A DNA stretch of 64,000 nucleotides from an uncultured Ectothiorhodospiraceae bacterium (lineage in GTDB: Bacteria; Pseudomonadota; Gammaproteobacteria; UBA6429; Thiohalophilaceae): the NCBI GenBank assembly GCA_947259575.1, contig CAMYMU010000048.1:48136-112135 (forward strand), read 5' to 3'. The position numbers and the translations under genes are program-made. A model generated the notes under the pieces. That model did no database searches. It was not told the origin of the DNA and saw nothing but the letters and a program-made list of their open reading frames with translations. Within the stretch, counting starts at the first letter, position 1. Each line of letters opens with the position of its first letter. Positions 16,736 through 25,349 of this stretch are shown piece after piece.

Positions 16736-19021
16736 ATGCAAAAACAGCACTCTAACTATATATATAGCTCACCAACATCCAGCAGCGTGATCGTCATGCT
16801 CCTGATGATGGCCCTGGGTATTGGCACTGCTCTGAGCCCATTCGGTCGTTGGTTAGAGGAAGACGTCGGGCTTTCCTTCCTGTTTAAACTGCGTGGTAAA
16901 TTACCTACACCAGATAATGTCGCCGTCATCAGTATTGACCAGATTTCAGCCAGGCAATTAGGACTCCCCGCCAAGCCACGGAAGTGGCCTCGCCACTATC
17001 ACGGTAAGCTGGTAAAGCAACTCGCTGCCCATGGTGCTACCGCGATTGGTTTCGATATCATCTTCGACGAACAACGCGACCCGGCTGACAATCAACAATT
17101 TGCCGACGCAATGCATCAGACAAATAAAGTCATCTTATTTCAATATATTCGTCAGGAAGATGCCAAAGATAAACTCAACGGTATCACACAAGGGCGAATC
17201 ATAAAGCTGATCACACCCATACCAGTATTGGCCGACAGTGCTCAGGGTTTGTCGCCCTTTCCTCTACCGAAAGCACCTGCCAAGGTGAACCACTTCTCTT
17301 TATATAAAGAAAACCTGGGGGATATGCCGACGTTACCGGTGACGATGCTGCAACTGCATGCTCGCCCCGTACATGCTGAATTGATAGGGTTGATCAATCG
17401 ATTCGAACCAGAGCTTGCGCAGGAACTACGCCAAACTATGAGTAGTGATATCTCTGATGTGAAACGACATCATGGCATTCAACATATCACTATTCAGTTT
17501 CGGCAATTGTTTTCAGGCCGACCTGAACTGGCAGATAAACTTAAGCACACACTGTCGCTACCTGATGGTGCATATACAGATCATCAAATTAAACTACTCC
17601 GCGCATTACTGAATATTTACACCGCACCTGATTATCTTTATTTAAACTATTACGGCAGCTTTGGCTCGATTACGACCATACCTTATCACCAGGTGCTCGC
17701 ATCCGATCCGGCTAATCCATCCATTGATGTAAAAGGCAAAGCAGTATTTGTAGGTTTCTCTGAACAATTCCAGCCCGAACAAAAAGACGGCTTTTACACA
17801 GTATTTACCAACGAGGACAGCGGTTCGGATATCAGCGGCGTAGAGATAATTGCCACCGCCTTTTCCAATCTCCTGGAGCAAAATGCGATACGGGTGCCAA
17901 AAGGCAAATGGGAAATTGCGATACTGTTGGCCTGGGCGTTTCTAATCAGCATGCTACTACGTTTCGGTTCCGCAATATTGCAGATCCCGGTAACGATCAT
18001 GTTAGCCCTGGGTTATAGCGGCGTTGTCTATTACAGTTTTGTCGAGTTTCACTTCTGGTTACCGTTTGTAACACCGATCGCAGTTCAATTACTGTTCGCC
18101 AGCCTGTTAACTTTTTTATGGAAGTACCATCTTATTAAGCGGGAACGCCAGCATATTCGCGAGGCCTTTGGTTATCACTTGCCGGTTAACGTGGTTGATC
18201 AACTCGCTAAAGGTGTTGACCACGTCACCAGCCCAGGCGAGAAAGTGCACGGCATCGTCATGGCTACTGATGCCCAGCAATACACAACGCTTTCAGAAAA
18301 GCTGGACCCGGATAAATTACATAGTTTGATGAACGCCTATTACGAGACTCTGTTCAAACCTATTCGTCAGCACAATGGCATCGTCTCTGATGTGGTCGGC
18401 GATGCCGCGATGGCAATCTGGGCCTCATCGACCAGGAAAAAACCGACTGACAATGACAAGACACTGCAACATCAACAGGCCTGTCACGCCGCCTTGAATG
18501 CACTGCACGCCGTTCAGCAATTCAACCAGGCAAAACCTGAGCATGCACTCCCAACACGGCTTGGACTGGATAGTGGCGAGATTGTAATGGGCCATGTTGG
18601 TGCATTAGACCACTATGAGTACAGGGCGATAGGCGACATCGTTAATACTGCTTCCCGTATCGAGGGTGTAAACAAAATACTCGGTACTCACATCATCGTA
18701 TCAGAGGCAGTATTAAAGGGGACAAATGGATTTATCACACGAGAGTTAGGTCGCTTCAAACTTGTTGGCAAATCAGCACCTACTAGATTATACGAACTAG
18801 TTGGTCTGATAGAAGATAGTGCAAAGATTGACCATGATCTTCTGGATACGTTTTCAAAAGGGTTATCGCTATACCAGTCACAACAGTGGCAAGCGGCGTA
18901 TACGTGTTTTAATGCCAACGAAGCTGATGGGCCCAGTCAATTCTATGCAGAACGTTGTAAGCAATATATAAGTACTCCCCCTACCGAGAACTCAGACTAT
19001 ATTGCGCTCAGCAAGAAATAA
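16736..19021 (+). CDS. CHASE2-domain class III adenylate/guanylate cyclase
   Basis: This 761-residue membrane protein has a transmembrane helix near residues 18-36, a large extracytoplasmic CHASE2 sensor domain (about 40-375), a cluster of about three helices (about 390-460) and a class III cyclase domain (about 490-690). A tail of about 70 residues follows. Both metal-binding Asp are present (VMATDAQQYT and VVGDAAMAIW), and the transition-state Asn and Arg occur in AIGDIVNTASRIEG. The position often filled by a base-recognising Lys carries Ser (IVSDVVGD), so the nucleotide made is not certain. It is transcribed away from the Crp-type gene and precedes the FecR-TPR-barrel gene, suggesting a signalling unit that responds to the cell envelope. 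Confidence 0.9.
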   Translation: MQKQHSNYIYSSPTSSSVIVMLLMMALGIGTALSPFGRWLEEDVGLSFLFKLRGKLPTPDNVAVISIDQISARQLGLPAKPRKWPRHYHGKLVKQLAAHGATAIGFDIIFDEQRDPADNQQFADAMHQTNKVILFQYIRQEDAKDKLNGITQGRIIKLITPIPVLADSAQGLSPFPLPKAPAKVNHFSLYKENLGDMPTLPVTMLQLHARPVHAELIGLINRFEPELAQELRQTMSSDISDVKRHHGIQHITIQFRQLFSGRPELADKLKHTLSLPDGAYTDHQIKLLRALLNIYTAPDYLYLNYYGSFGSITTIPYHQVLASDPANPSIDVKGKAVFVGFSEQFQPEQKDGFYTVFTNEDSGSDISGVEIIATAFSNLLEQNAIRVPKGKWEIAILLAWAFLISMLLRFGSAILQIPVTIMLALGYSGVVYYSFVEFHFWLPFVTPIAVQLLFASLLTFLWKYHLIKRERQHIREAFGYHLPVNVVDQLAKGVDHVTSPGEKVHGIVMATDAQQYTTLSEKLDPDKLHSLMNAYYETLFKPIRQHNGIVSDVVGDAAMAIWASSTRKKPTDNDKTLQHQQACHAALNALHAVQQFNQAKPEHALPTRLGLDSGEIVMGHVGALDHYEYRAIGDIVNTASRIEGVNKILGTHIIVSEAVLKGTNGFITRELGRFKLVGKSAPTRLYELVGLIEDSAKIDHDLLDTFSKGLSLYQSQQWQAAYTCFNANEADGPSQFYAERCKQYISTPPTENSDYIALSKK

Positions 19022-19229
19022 TCCCGCCATATATTACTGAAAAATAACTTTCAAAAAGACGTAGTAATCATCCTAGTTTCTTCATAAAGCGTTGAAATGT
19101 TAAAAATTACCAACACTTTTAGAGATGATGGCGTTATAATTTGTGCACTTGTTGATTAGTGAATGCCCCCCCATGTCGCTAATAGAAGCATATGCAAGGA
19201 AAGTAAAAATATATTTAGGTGTGTGAGAG

Positions 19230-19344
19230 GCATCCCGTCCCAGGGAATATTTTTCAAGGTTGGGACAATATAATAATTATAGGTGCGTAAGGGAGCAACG
19301 CGATCAAGCGGGATGCGCAGACGCCATAAAAATAATGGAGCTGC
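19230..19344 (+). promoter_or_regulatory. Structured 5' leader with nested stems before the FecR-TPR gene
   Basis: GCATCCCG (19230-19237) pairs perfectly with CGGGATGC (19309-19316). Inside are a TCCCA/TGGGA stem (19238-19242 with 19261-19265) and a TGCGT/ACGCG stem (19284-19288 with 19298-19302, one U-G pair), which gives a three-way junction. A further hairpin, GCAG/CTGC with CCAT/ATGG (19317-19344), stacks directly on the closing stem and ends next to the GAAGGA ribosome site. It matches no riboswitch class that I recognise. Confidence 0.5.
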
Positions 19345-19350
19345 GAAGGA

Positions 19351-22300
19351 ATGAAGAAGCGTCTCTTATGGGTGTTTATCTTTACTGCATGGGGTTCTCT
19401 GCCAAGCCAGTTTGCTAGCGCAGATGAGAAATTCAACTGTGATCCTGCCGGATCCAACACTGGATCCCAGACTGAATCTCAAACTAAATCCCAGTTCGGT
19501 GCAGCAAAAATAGCTGCGGTCCAGGGAAAGGTCGAAGCCAAACGGACTAACGAAGACAAGTGGCATGCCGCCAAACGTAATGCAATCTATTGCCCCGGCG
19601 ATCAGATCCGGGTGGGTAAAGATAGCCGTGCCTCCATTATTCTCAGTAATGACACCCTGGTGCGCCTGGACCAGTACTCGGCAATCACCCTCACTAAAAT
19701 CGAGACCGAAGGCCCTTCGCTATTAGAGCTGGTTAAAGGTATCGCCCACTTTATCTCGCGTGTACCCCGCAGCCTCAAAGTGGATACGCCCTTCGTCAAC
19801 GCGGCGATTGAAGGGACTGAATTCGTGGTTGCCGTTAAGGATAACGACACAACCGTGACCGTGTTCGAAGGTATCGTTTTAACCGAGAATGAAAACGGTT
19901 CGGTGCGCTTGCTCCAGAATGAATCATCGATTGCCAAACAAGGTCAGGCGCCGGAAAAGATCCTGCTCGCCAAACCCCGCGACACGGTGCAGTGGGCCCT
20001 CTACTTCCCGCCCGTTATCAAAGCAGATGCTGAAGGCAATACGCTACAACAAGCATCTTCACTCTTATATAAAGGGCGCGTCGAAGAAGCCGCCATCCTG
20101 TTAGCGGCAATAGAAGGTAGTGGTACAGCAAAAGCGCTACAAGCCATCATCGCCATCGTTAACAATAACAAGGAAGGGGCGATTGCCCTCGCCAAAGAAG
20201 CAGTTCAACTGGCTCCGGATTCAGCTGCCCCCCACATTGCCATGTCCTATGCATGGCAAGCCCAACTGAATCTAAGCCAGGCACTGGCCAGTGCTAAACA
20301 GGCGACCAACAAGGCACCCGATGATGCCATCGCCTGGTCACGCCTGGCTGAGTTACAACTCTCGGTGGGTGAACTAAGCAATGCCCAAGAATCTGCAACC
20401 AGGGCGAGTGAACTGGACCCAAGCATCGCCCGCACTCAAACCATTTTGGCTTATGCCTACCTGACCCAAATTGATATTCCTCAAGCACGGGCTACATTTA
20501 ACAAAGCCATTGACCTGGATCAAAATGATCCGTTGCCTCACTTAGCTTAGATCCTAACAACGCCATCATCCGTAGTTATTTAGGTAAGGCCTATTACGAA
20601 GAAAAACGTGCACCGCTCGATGCCGAACAGTTTGCGATGGCTAAAGAGCTGGATCCCAATGATCCAACACCGTATTACTACGATGCGATTCGTAAACAAA
20701 CTGAAAATAATCCAGTCGGTGCACTAGAAGACTTAAACAAATCGATTGAGCTTAATGATAATCGAGCGGTGTATCGCTCCAGTTTGCAGTTGGATCAGGA
20801 TGAAGCGGCACGGAGTGCTAGTTTGGCAAATATCTACAATGACTTAAGTTTTGACCAATTAGCGCTTATAACTGGTTGGGAAACTGTGCAGACTGATCCA
20901 GTAAATTTCTCTGGCCATCGGCTACTTTCTGGTGCATATGCGACTAGGGAAAGACATGAGACAGCCCAACAAAGTGAATTGCTCATGGCGAAGATGTTGC
21001 AACCTTTAAATTCCATACCACTTCTTCCCCATTTAAATAATACAACAATACCTATTTTAGCCAGCTCTGGACCATCTAATAGCTCATTTTCTGAATATTC
21101 GCAATTGTTTACAAGAAATACGACGAATGTAACTGCTGATACGGTGATTGGCACTCATAACACATTAGGTAATAATTTGATTTTATCAGGCATAAATAAA
21201 AACTTCAGTTACAGCATCGGTCAATATCATTATGAATCTAACGGGTTCAGACCAAACAATCACCAGAAAGTTGATTTACTTGATGTATTTGCCCAAGTGG
21301 AAATAGGAGATAACTCAAGCATACAGATAGAAAGGAATGATAGCAGAACTCATCACGGTGACTTATCAATGAGATTTTACGAAAACTCCTTTTTTGATAA
21401 TGACCAACGAAATGAAGACCTGGAGTCGACCCGGCTGGGTTACAAACTTGATATAAATAAGGATCAATATTTTTTGCTTTCGCTTATTGATAGCGATAGG
21501 AAAAATGATCAACGAACTTATAGATCCGCTGTCAGCGGAGCAGCAACGACTGTAGTTGATGTTACGGCAACTACAAAATCAGATAATCATAGCTATGATC
21601 TTCAATACGTAGTTCTTGATCGTAATTCTAAGCATTTTTTTGGTGCATCATATTATAAACAGGACGATACAACTAATACGACTGGATCAGCAGTTGTCTT
21701 TATCGGAGGATTTCCAGTCTCTACAACGCCAATTTCTTCAACAAATATTGCTGATATACATCATAGAAAACTATATTACTACAATAATTATCAACCACTA
21801 AAAGAACTATTATTTACTTTTGGCTTAAGCTACGACAATTATAATCGTGAAGTTTTTACTTCCACAAGTGACAAAGAACAAGACCAAATAAATCCAAAGC
21901 TTGGAATCGTATGGAAACCTTCAAAAAACACAACACTCCGGCTAGCTGCAATGAGAGCAATGAAGGGTCCACTTTACGGTGCAGTAACGATGGAAACCAC
22001 TCAGGTTGCTGGTTTTAATCAGTACTTTAACGATGGTGATAATGGATTTGATACAAAACGCGTTGGGCTTGGGGTGGAACACCAATTCAATAAAGAATTC
22101 TTATTTGGTGCCGAATTTACAGCTCGACGACTTGATTCACCAGAAACACCAAATGCACCAATTATTCCAGAGGAAAAGGAAGAAGAAGTTCATCATATAT
22201 ACTTATATTGGCTGCCATCAAACCATTTTACTCTTAGCGCGAAATATACTTATGATAACTACAAAACTGACTTATATGAGACCAGTGAACCTAGTACGCT

Positions 22301-22628
22301 ATTAACCAAAACAGCTCCAATTACAGCTACCATTAATTACGGTGCTTTCAAATCAATACTCACCGCAACCTATGTCTCACAAAGTTTAGGGATCCCAATT
22401 ACACCTAATTTACCTGCTGCAAATACCGATAAAGATGAATTTACGCTATTTGATATAGGTCTAGAATATATTTTACAGAAACGTATGGGTACGTTTGGTA
22501 TCTATATAAATAACCTGTTTGACCAGGAATTTAACTACTATGATAACAACTTCCGAACAGACACTAATCGTGTCTCACGATTTACGCCGGATCAAACTAT
22601 CTTATTCAAAGCCAACCTATTTTTCTAG
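19351..22628 (+). pseudogene. FecR-TPR-outer-membrane beta-barrel gene, interrupted by a small deletion/frameshift
   Basis: The first part (19351-20550) encodes a signal peptide (about 1-25), a FecR domain (about 50-200) and several TPR units. It stops at TAG 20548-20550. The downstream frame is open from at least 20544 and continues with SLDPNNAIIRSYLGKAYYEE, further TPR-like sequence and, from about residue 190 of the 3' part, an outer-membrane beta-barrel ending in FKANLFF, a typical barrel terminus. The join lacks most of one TPR unit and shifts the frame, so the single long product expected (about 1,090 residues) is split. The second half could start at ATG 20637, but it would lack a signal peptide. 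The barrel half is visibly richer in A+T than the FecR half. It may also be a sequencing or assembly error. Confidence 0.75.
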
Positions 22629-22651
22629 AAACTCTCTGGAGGAGAAAACAT

Positions 22652-23119
22652 ATGATAAATAAACTTAATAAAAAAATTACGTATATATTGATGTTAGTGT
22701 ATCTCACTATTTCCACTTCGGCATGTGCTACAGATGTCAAAGTGCCTGTAGATTCCAAAGCAAGTGTTGTTATTGCTTACGATAAAAACGGGGATGTAGT
22801 TACGATGAAAGGCATCAATCATAAAGGTGAAATTGGTAATTTTAGTCCTTGCGCCCTATGTACATCTAAGCTTTCAAAAAAGTTTGGTACACATTGTGAA
22901 GAGCTTATTAAAAATGACAAGAAGCGAAAAAAAATCTTTGGTAAATTATATGGTAAGAAATATGCCAATGCTCCTATCTGTAAAGCGACAACTAACGTAA
23001 GTCTCCAAGGCAAAGCGGGTCCATTTCTTTTCACTCGGCATAATCCTCATTGCATTGTAAAAATTAAAGATGGTGATGAGATAGTGTTTGTCTATCCAGC
23101 AGACTGCTTACAGTTCTAA
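22652..23119 (+). CDS. Secreted Cys-containing protein of unknown function
   Basis: A strong GGAGGAG site precedes the ATG by seven bases, 23 bases after the barrel gene stops, so it belongs to the same operon. The 155-residue product has a signal peptide (about 1-26, ending STSACAT). The mature part has seven cysteines, including SPCALC, THCEEL, PICKAT, PHCIV and PADCLQF, which suggests disulfides or metal binding in the periplasm or outside the cell. I recognise no domain. Its position suggests a partner or substrate of the FecR-TPR-barrel protein. A terminator follows. Confidence 0.72.
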   Translation: MINKLNKKITYILMLVYLTISTSACATDVKVPVDSKASVVIAYDKNGDVVTMKGINHKGEIGNFSPCALCTSKLSKKFGTHCEELIKNDKKRKKIFGKLYGKKYANAPICKATTNVSLQGKAGPFLFTRHNPHCIVKIKDGDEIVFVYPADCLQF

Positions 23120-23140
23120 TATAATACAACGTAAGTCGTA

Positions 23141-23166
23141 AAACCGGCCTTCGGGCCGGTTTTTTT
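23141..23166 (+). terminator. UUCG-loop intrinsic terminator
   Basis: A CCGGCC/GGCCGG stem (23144-23149 with 23154-23159), flanked by A and T runs, closes a TTCG tetraloop and is followed by seven T. It ends the FecR-TPR-barrel operon. Confidence 0.93.
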
Positions 23167-23222
23167 ATGTCTCAGAATCATCACTCCCGGCCTCCCGCGA
23201 TGTTAGTACAAACCTGTACGTC

Positions 23223-23239
23223 ATGTGAATTTTTCACAT
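23223..23239. promoter_or_regulatory. Crp-like palindrome 1 upstream of the SARP-type regulator
   Basis: ATGTGAATTTTTCACAT is a perfect 7+3+7 inverted repeat containing TGTGA and TCACA half-sites separated by five bases, one fewer than the E. coli CRP consensus. A nearly identical site lies 246 bases downstream. Confidence 0.55.
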
Positions 23240-23361
23240 TTCTAACACCCACTATTTCACTGCCCCACACTCACTCATTGCTTACATTACTCCACCTCAG
23301 GGACTCGATGAGGGGAGCCACGGATGGCATTAACTCACTGTTTTTGCACTATTTTGACTGG

Positions 23362-23383
23362 ATCCCGGCTCACTGGCCGGGAT
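23362..23383. repeat. REP-like palindrome (ATCCCGGC...GCCGGGAT)
   Basis: A perfect eight-base inverted repeat around a six-base loop, in the context GACTGGATCCCGG...CCGGGATGAC. Sequences of this kind are common as scattered intergenic repeats in proteobacterial genomes. No other copy was noticed in this window. Confidence 0.5.
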
Positions 23384-23468
23384 GACAAGAGAAACTAGCA
23401 GGCATGCCGGACTAGAAAAGAATCTGTAATTCGATGAGGGAATACATGAGCAAAAAGTGCTTTATATA

Positions 23469-23487
23469 AATGTGAATATTTCACATT
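23469..23487. promoter_or_regulatory. Crp-like palindrome 2 upstream of the SARP-type regulator
   Basis: AATGTGAATATTTCACATT is a perfect 8+3+8 inverted repeat with the same half-sites and spacing as the site at 23223. It lies about 97 bases before the preferred start codon of the regulator, a typical place for control of its promoter. Confidence 0.6.
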
Positions 23488-23583
23488 GGCTGCAGATCAT
23501 TTCTCACAGCAAGAAAGACTGCGAAAAACTAAGATTTAACTATGAACAAGCACATTACAAATCGAAACGTAGGGGACAGGAAA

Positions 23584-24669
23584 ATGCACATGAATATCAT
23601 GGATGCGACACCGAGGACTGTTAATCAGTCTCAGCAACCGATTCTTGCTCTGCTTGAGGCGCATTACGCATTGCAGGAAGGCGTGCGAAAAACGGCCAGG
23701 GCGGCAATGACAACTGCATTGCGGCTATGCAAACAGCAGGGCAATGCCAACTTGCAGCTGCTTAATAATCAGGTGTTAAAAGATTTACTGATTTGGTCTT
23801 ATCAACAAGGGATTGAAAAGGACTATGTGAAACAAAGTCTTAAAACCTTAATGATGGATGGGCCCGACGTGATTGATATTAACACTAAAGTCGACAAACC
23901 TGTGAAGATCTGCACCCTCGGTGACTTCTCGGTTCAGGTTGGCGAGCAAACACTTTCTTATACCCGTGCCGGCTACAACAAACCGTTTGATTTACTCAAA
24001 GCACTTATTTCATTCGGTGGCCGACAGGTAAACCGTACCCGCATTATCGACACGCTTTGGCCTGATGCCGAAGGTGATAGTGCACGCCGTAATTTCGATA
24101 CAACCCTGCATCGGTTACGCAAACTACTTAAATGCAACAAAGCTTTAGTATTGCATGGCAGTCAACTTACTCTTGATCCGCGCTTTGTCTGGGTTGATAC
24201 CTGGGAGTTTGATCGGACCGCCAGTCAACTCGAAGGTGAATTACACCGTTTGAGTAAAAACCCTGAATTAATTCGTCAATTGACAGATCACTATTTGAAT
24301 TTATATCAGGGGCAATATCTCAATAACGATCATGTCCGCCCCTGGACCCTGGCGTTGCGTGAGAGCCTAAGCACTAAGTTCAATCATCTATTAATTCGCT
24401 TAGGCAAATACTGGCTACAGCAGGAAGACAACGAGATGTCGATCGGTATTTTTCTACGCGGCATTGAGCTGGCGCCGACCTGTGAGGAACTCTATCAGGA
24501 GCTGATGCATGTCTATGTCCGTCAGGGACGTTTAGCAGAAGCGGCTAGTACTTATCTTCGTTGTAGAAAAGCCCTGGCGACACAACTGAGCGTGCTGCCC
24601 TCGTCGGAGACCGTAAGAATTTATAAATCGATCAGTATGCCAATCGAGGAAAGTCGCCAAACAAATTAA
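23584..24669 (+). CDS. SARP/BTAD-type transcriptional regulator
   Basis: I prefer the ATG at 23584, which has AGGGGACAGGA just upstream; an ATG at 23542 is in frame but lacks a ribosome site. The 361-residue product has an unrecognised helical N-terminal part (about 1-95), an OmpR-like winged helix (about 105-185, KICTLGDFSVQVGEQ through ARRNFDTTLHRLRKLL), and a TPR-like bacterial transcriptional activator domain (about 215-345). This matches the SARP/AfsR architecture without the ATPase part. Such regulators activate nearby gene clusters, and here the neighbours are secreted or outer-membrane proteins. Two Crp-like palindromes lie in its upstream region, so control by the Crp-type protein is plausible. 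Confidence 0.85.
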   Translation: MHMNIMDATPRTVNQSQQPILALLEAHYALQEGVRKTARAAMTTALRLCKQQGNANLQLLNNQVLKDLLIWSYQQGIEKDYVKQSLKTLMMDGPDVIDINTKVDKPVKICTLGDFSVQVGEQTLSYTRAGYNKPFDLLKALISFGGRQVNRTRIIDTLWPDAEGDSARRNFDTTLHRLRKLLKCNKALVLHGSQLTLDPRFVWVDTWEFDRTASQLEGELHRLSKNPELIRQLTDHYLNLYQGQYLNNDHVRPWTLALRESLSTKFNHLLIRLGKYWLQQEDNEMSIGIFLRGIELAPTCEELYQELMHVYVRQGRLAEAASTYLRCRKALATQLSVLPSSETVRIYKSISMPIEESRQTN

Positions 24670-24872
24670 TTTTGGCAAAACTAATTATCAGGAGGAGACC
24701 CAGGCAGTAACAACTGGGGAATAAAACAAGATATTAATCATTTACATCTAGTCGGGGGTAATCGACGTTGACTAGCTGATAAATGAAGACTTGTTTATTT
24801 GGGATGTCGTTGAGCCACCATTAGATCATGGCGAGGCGACAAAAAATATGGAACTTCAAAGAGGGAATGGAA

Positions 24873-25121
24873 ATGAAAACTTTAATCAAAACCGTAACTA
24901 CCGTTAGTCTGTTTGCAGTAAGTGGATTGGTCATGGCTGACCAATGTCCTGACTCACTGAATGCAGAAGATATGTATGACTGTATTGTTGTTGATGGTGC
25001 TGGCGGCACGTATAAGAAAGAAACTATTACGGCTGAACCAGAAACCGTTAAAGCAGCTGAACCTGCTAATAAGCCATCCAAGCAACAGGCCACAGCACCA
25101 CTTGAGAATTCACAACTGTAA
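24873..25121 (+). CDS. Small secreted protein of unknown function
   Basis: The ATG at 24873 has GAGGG about eight bases upstream and is preferred to the ATG two codons earlier. The 82-residue product has a signal peptide (about 1-21, ending VMADQ), a short segment with two cysteines (QCPDSLNAEDMYDCIV), a Gly-rich GAGGTY motif and a Pro/Ala/Lys-rich tail. No family is recognised. It follows the SARP-type regulator and is followed by tandem hairpins, so it is a single transcription unit. It may be a target of that regulator. Confidence 0.65.
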   Translation: MKTLIKTVTTVSLFAVSGLVMADQCPDSLNAEDMYDCIVVDGAGGTYKKETITAEPETVKAAEPANKPSKQQATAPLENSQL

Positions 25122-25137
25122 GGCTCCTCCTCCGTGT

Positions 25138-25161
25138 CGTCAGGTTTATTAGAACCTGACG
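25138..25161 (+). other. Perfect 9-bp stem-loop after the small secreted protein gene
   Basis: CGTCAGGTT and AACCTGACG pair perfectly around a six-base loop. No T-run follows, so it could stabilise the mRNA 3' end rather than terminate transcription. Confidence 0.55.
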
Positions 25162-25247
25162 TTCACGGACTTTAGCATGGCTGTCACTGCCACATGATAG
25201 CCGTGCATTTTAATCGGGGAAGGTTAGGTAAATTTGTTTTTCTGTAA

Positions 25248-25307
25248 GCAGTGTCTCCACACTGCTTCTCCCCCGTTGCGGCTCAGTCCTCTGAGCCGCT
25301 TTTTTTT
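25248..25307 (+). terminator. Tandem hairpins with strong intrinsic terminator
   Basis: A GCAGTGT/ACACTGC hairpin (25248-25265) is followed by a GCGGCTCAG/CTGAGCCGC hairpin (25278-25299) and eight T. The second is a strong terminator. The distance from the coding region (over 120 bases) leaves room for a long 3' untranslated region or a small RNA. Confidence 0.88.
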
Positions 25308-25349
25308 GTCTCATATTTTGAAAGGGGCTAAAAAAACTGAAAGCAGGCT

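Noticed and set aside
16491..16790. 99-codon open frame before the CHASE2 cyclase gene
   Set aside because: It lacks a ribosome site, has no protein-like pattern and overlaps the cyclase start.
23167..23385. 72-codon frame after the UUCG terminator
   Set aside because: It runs through a palindrome and a REP-like repeat and has no credible start; the region looks regulatory.
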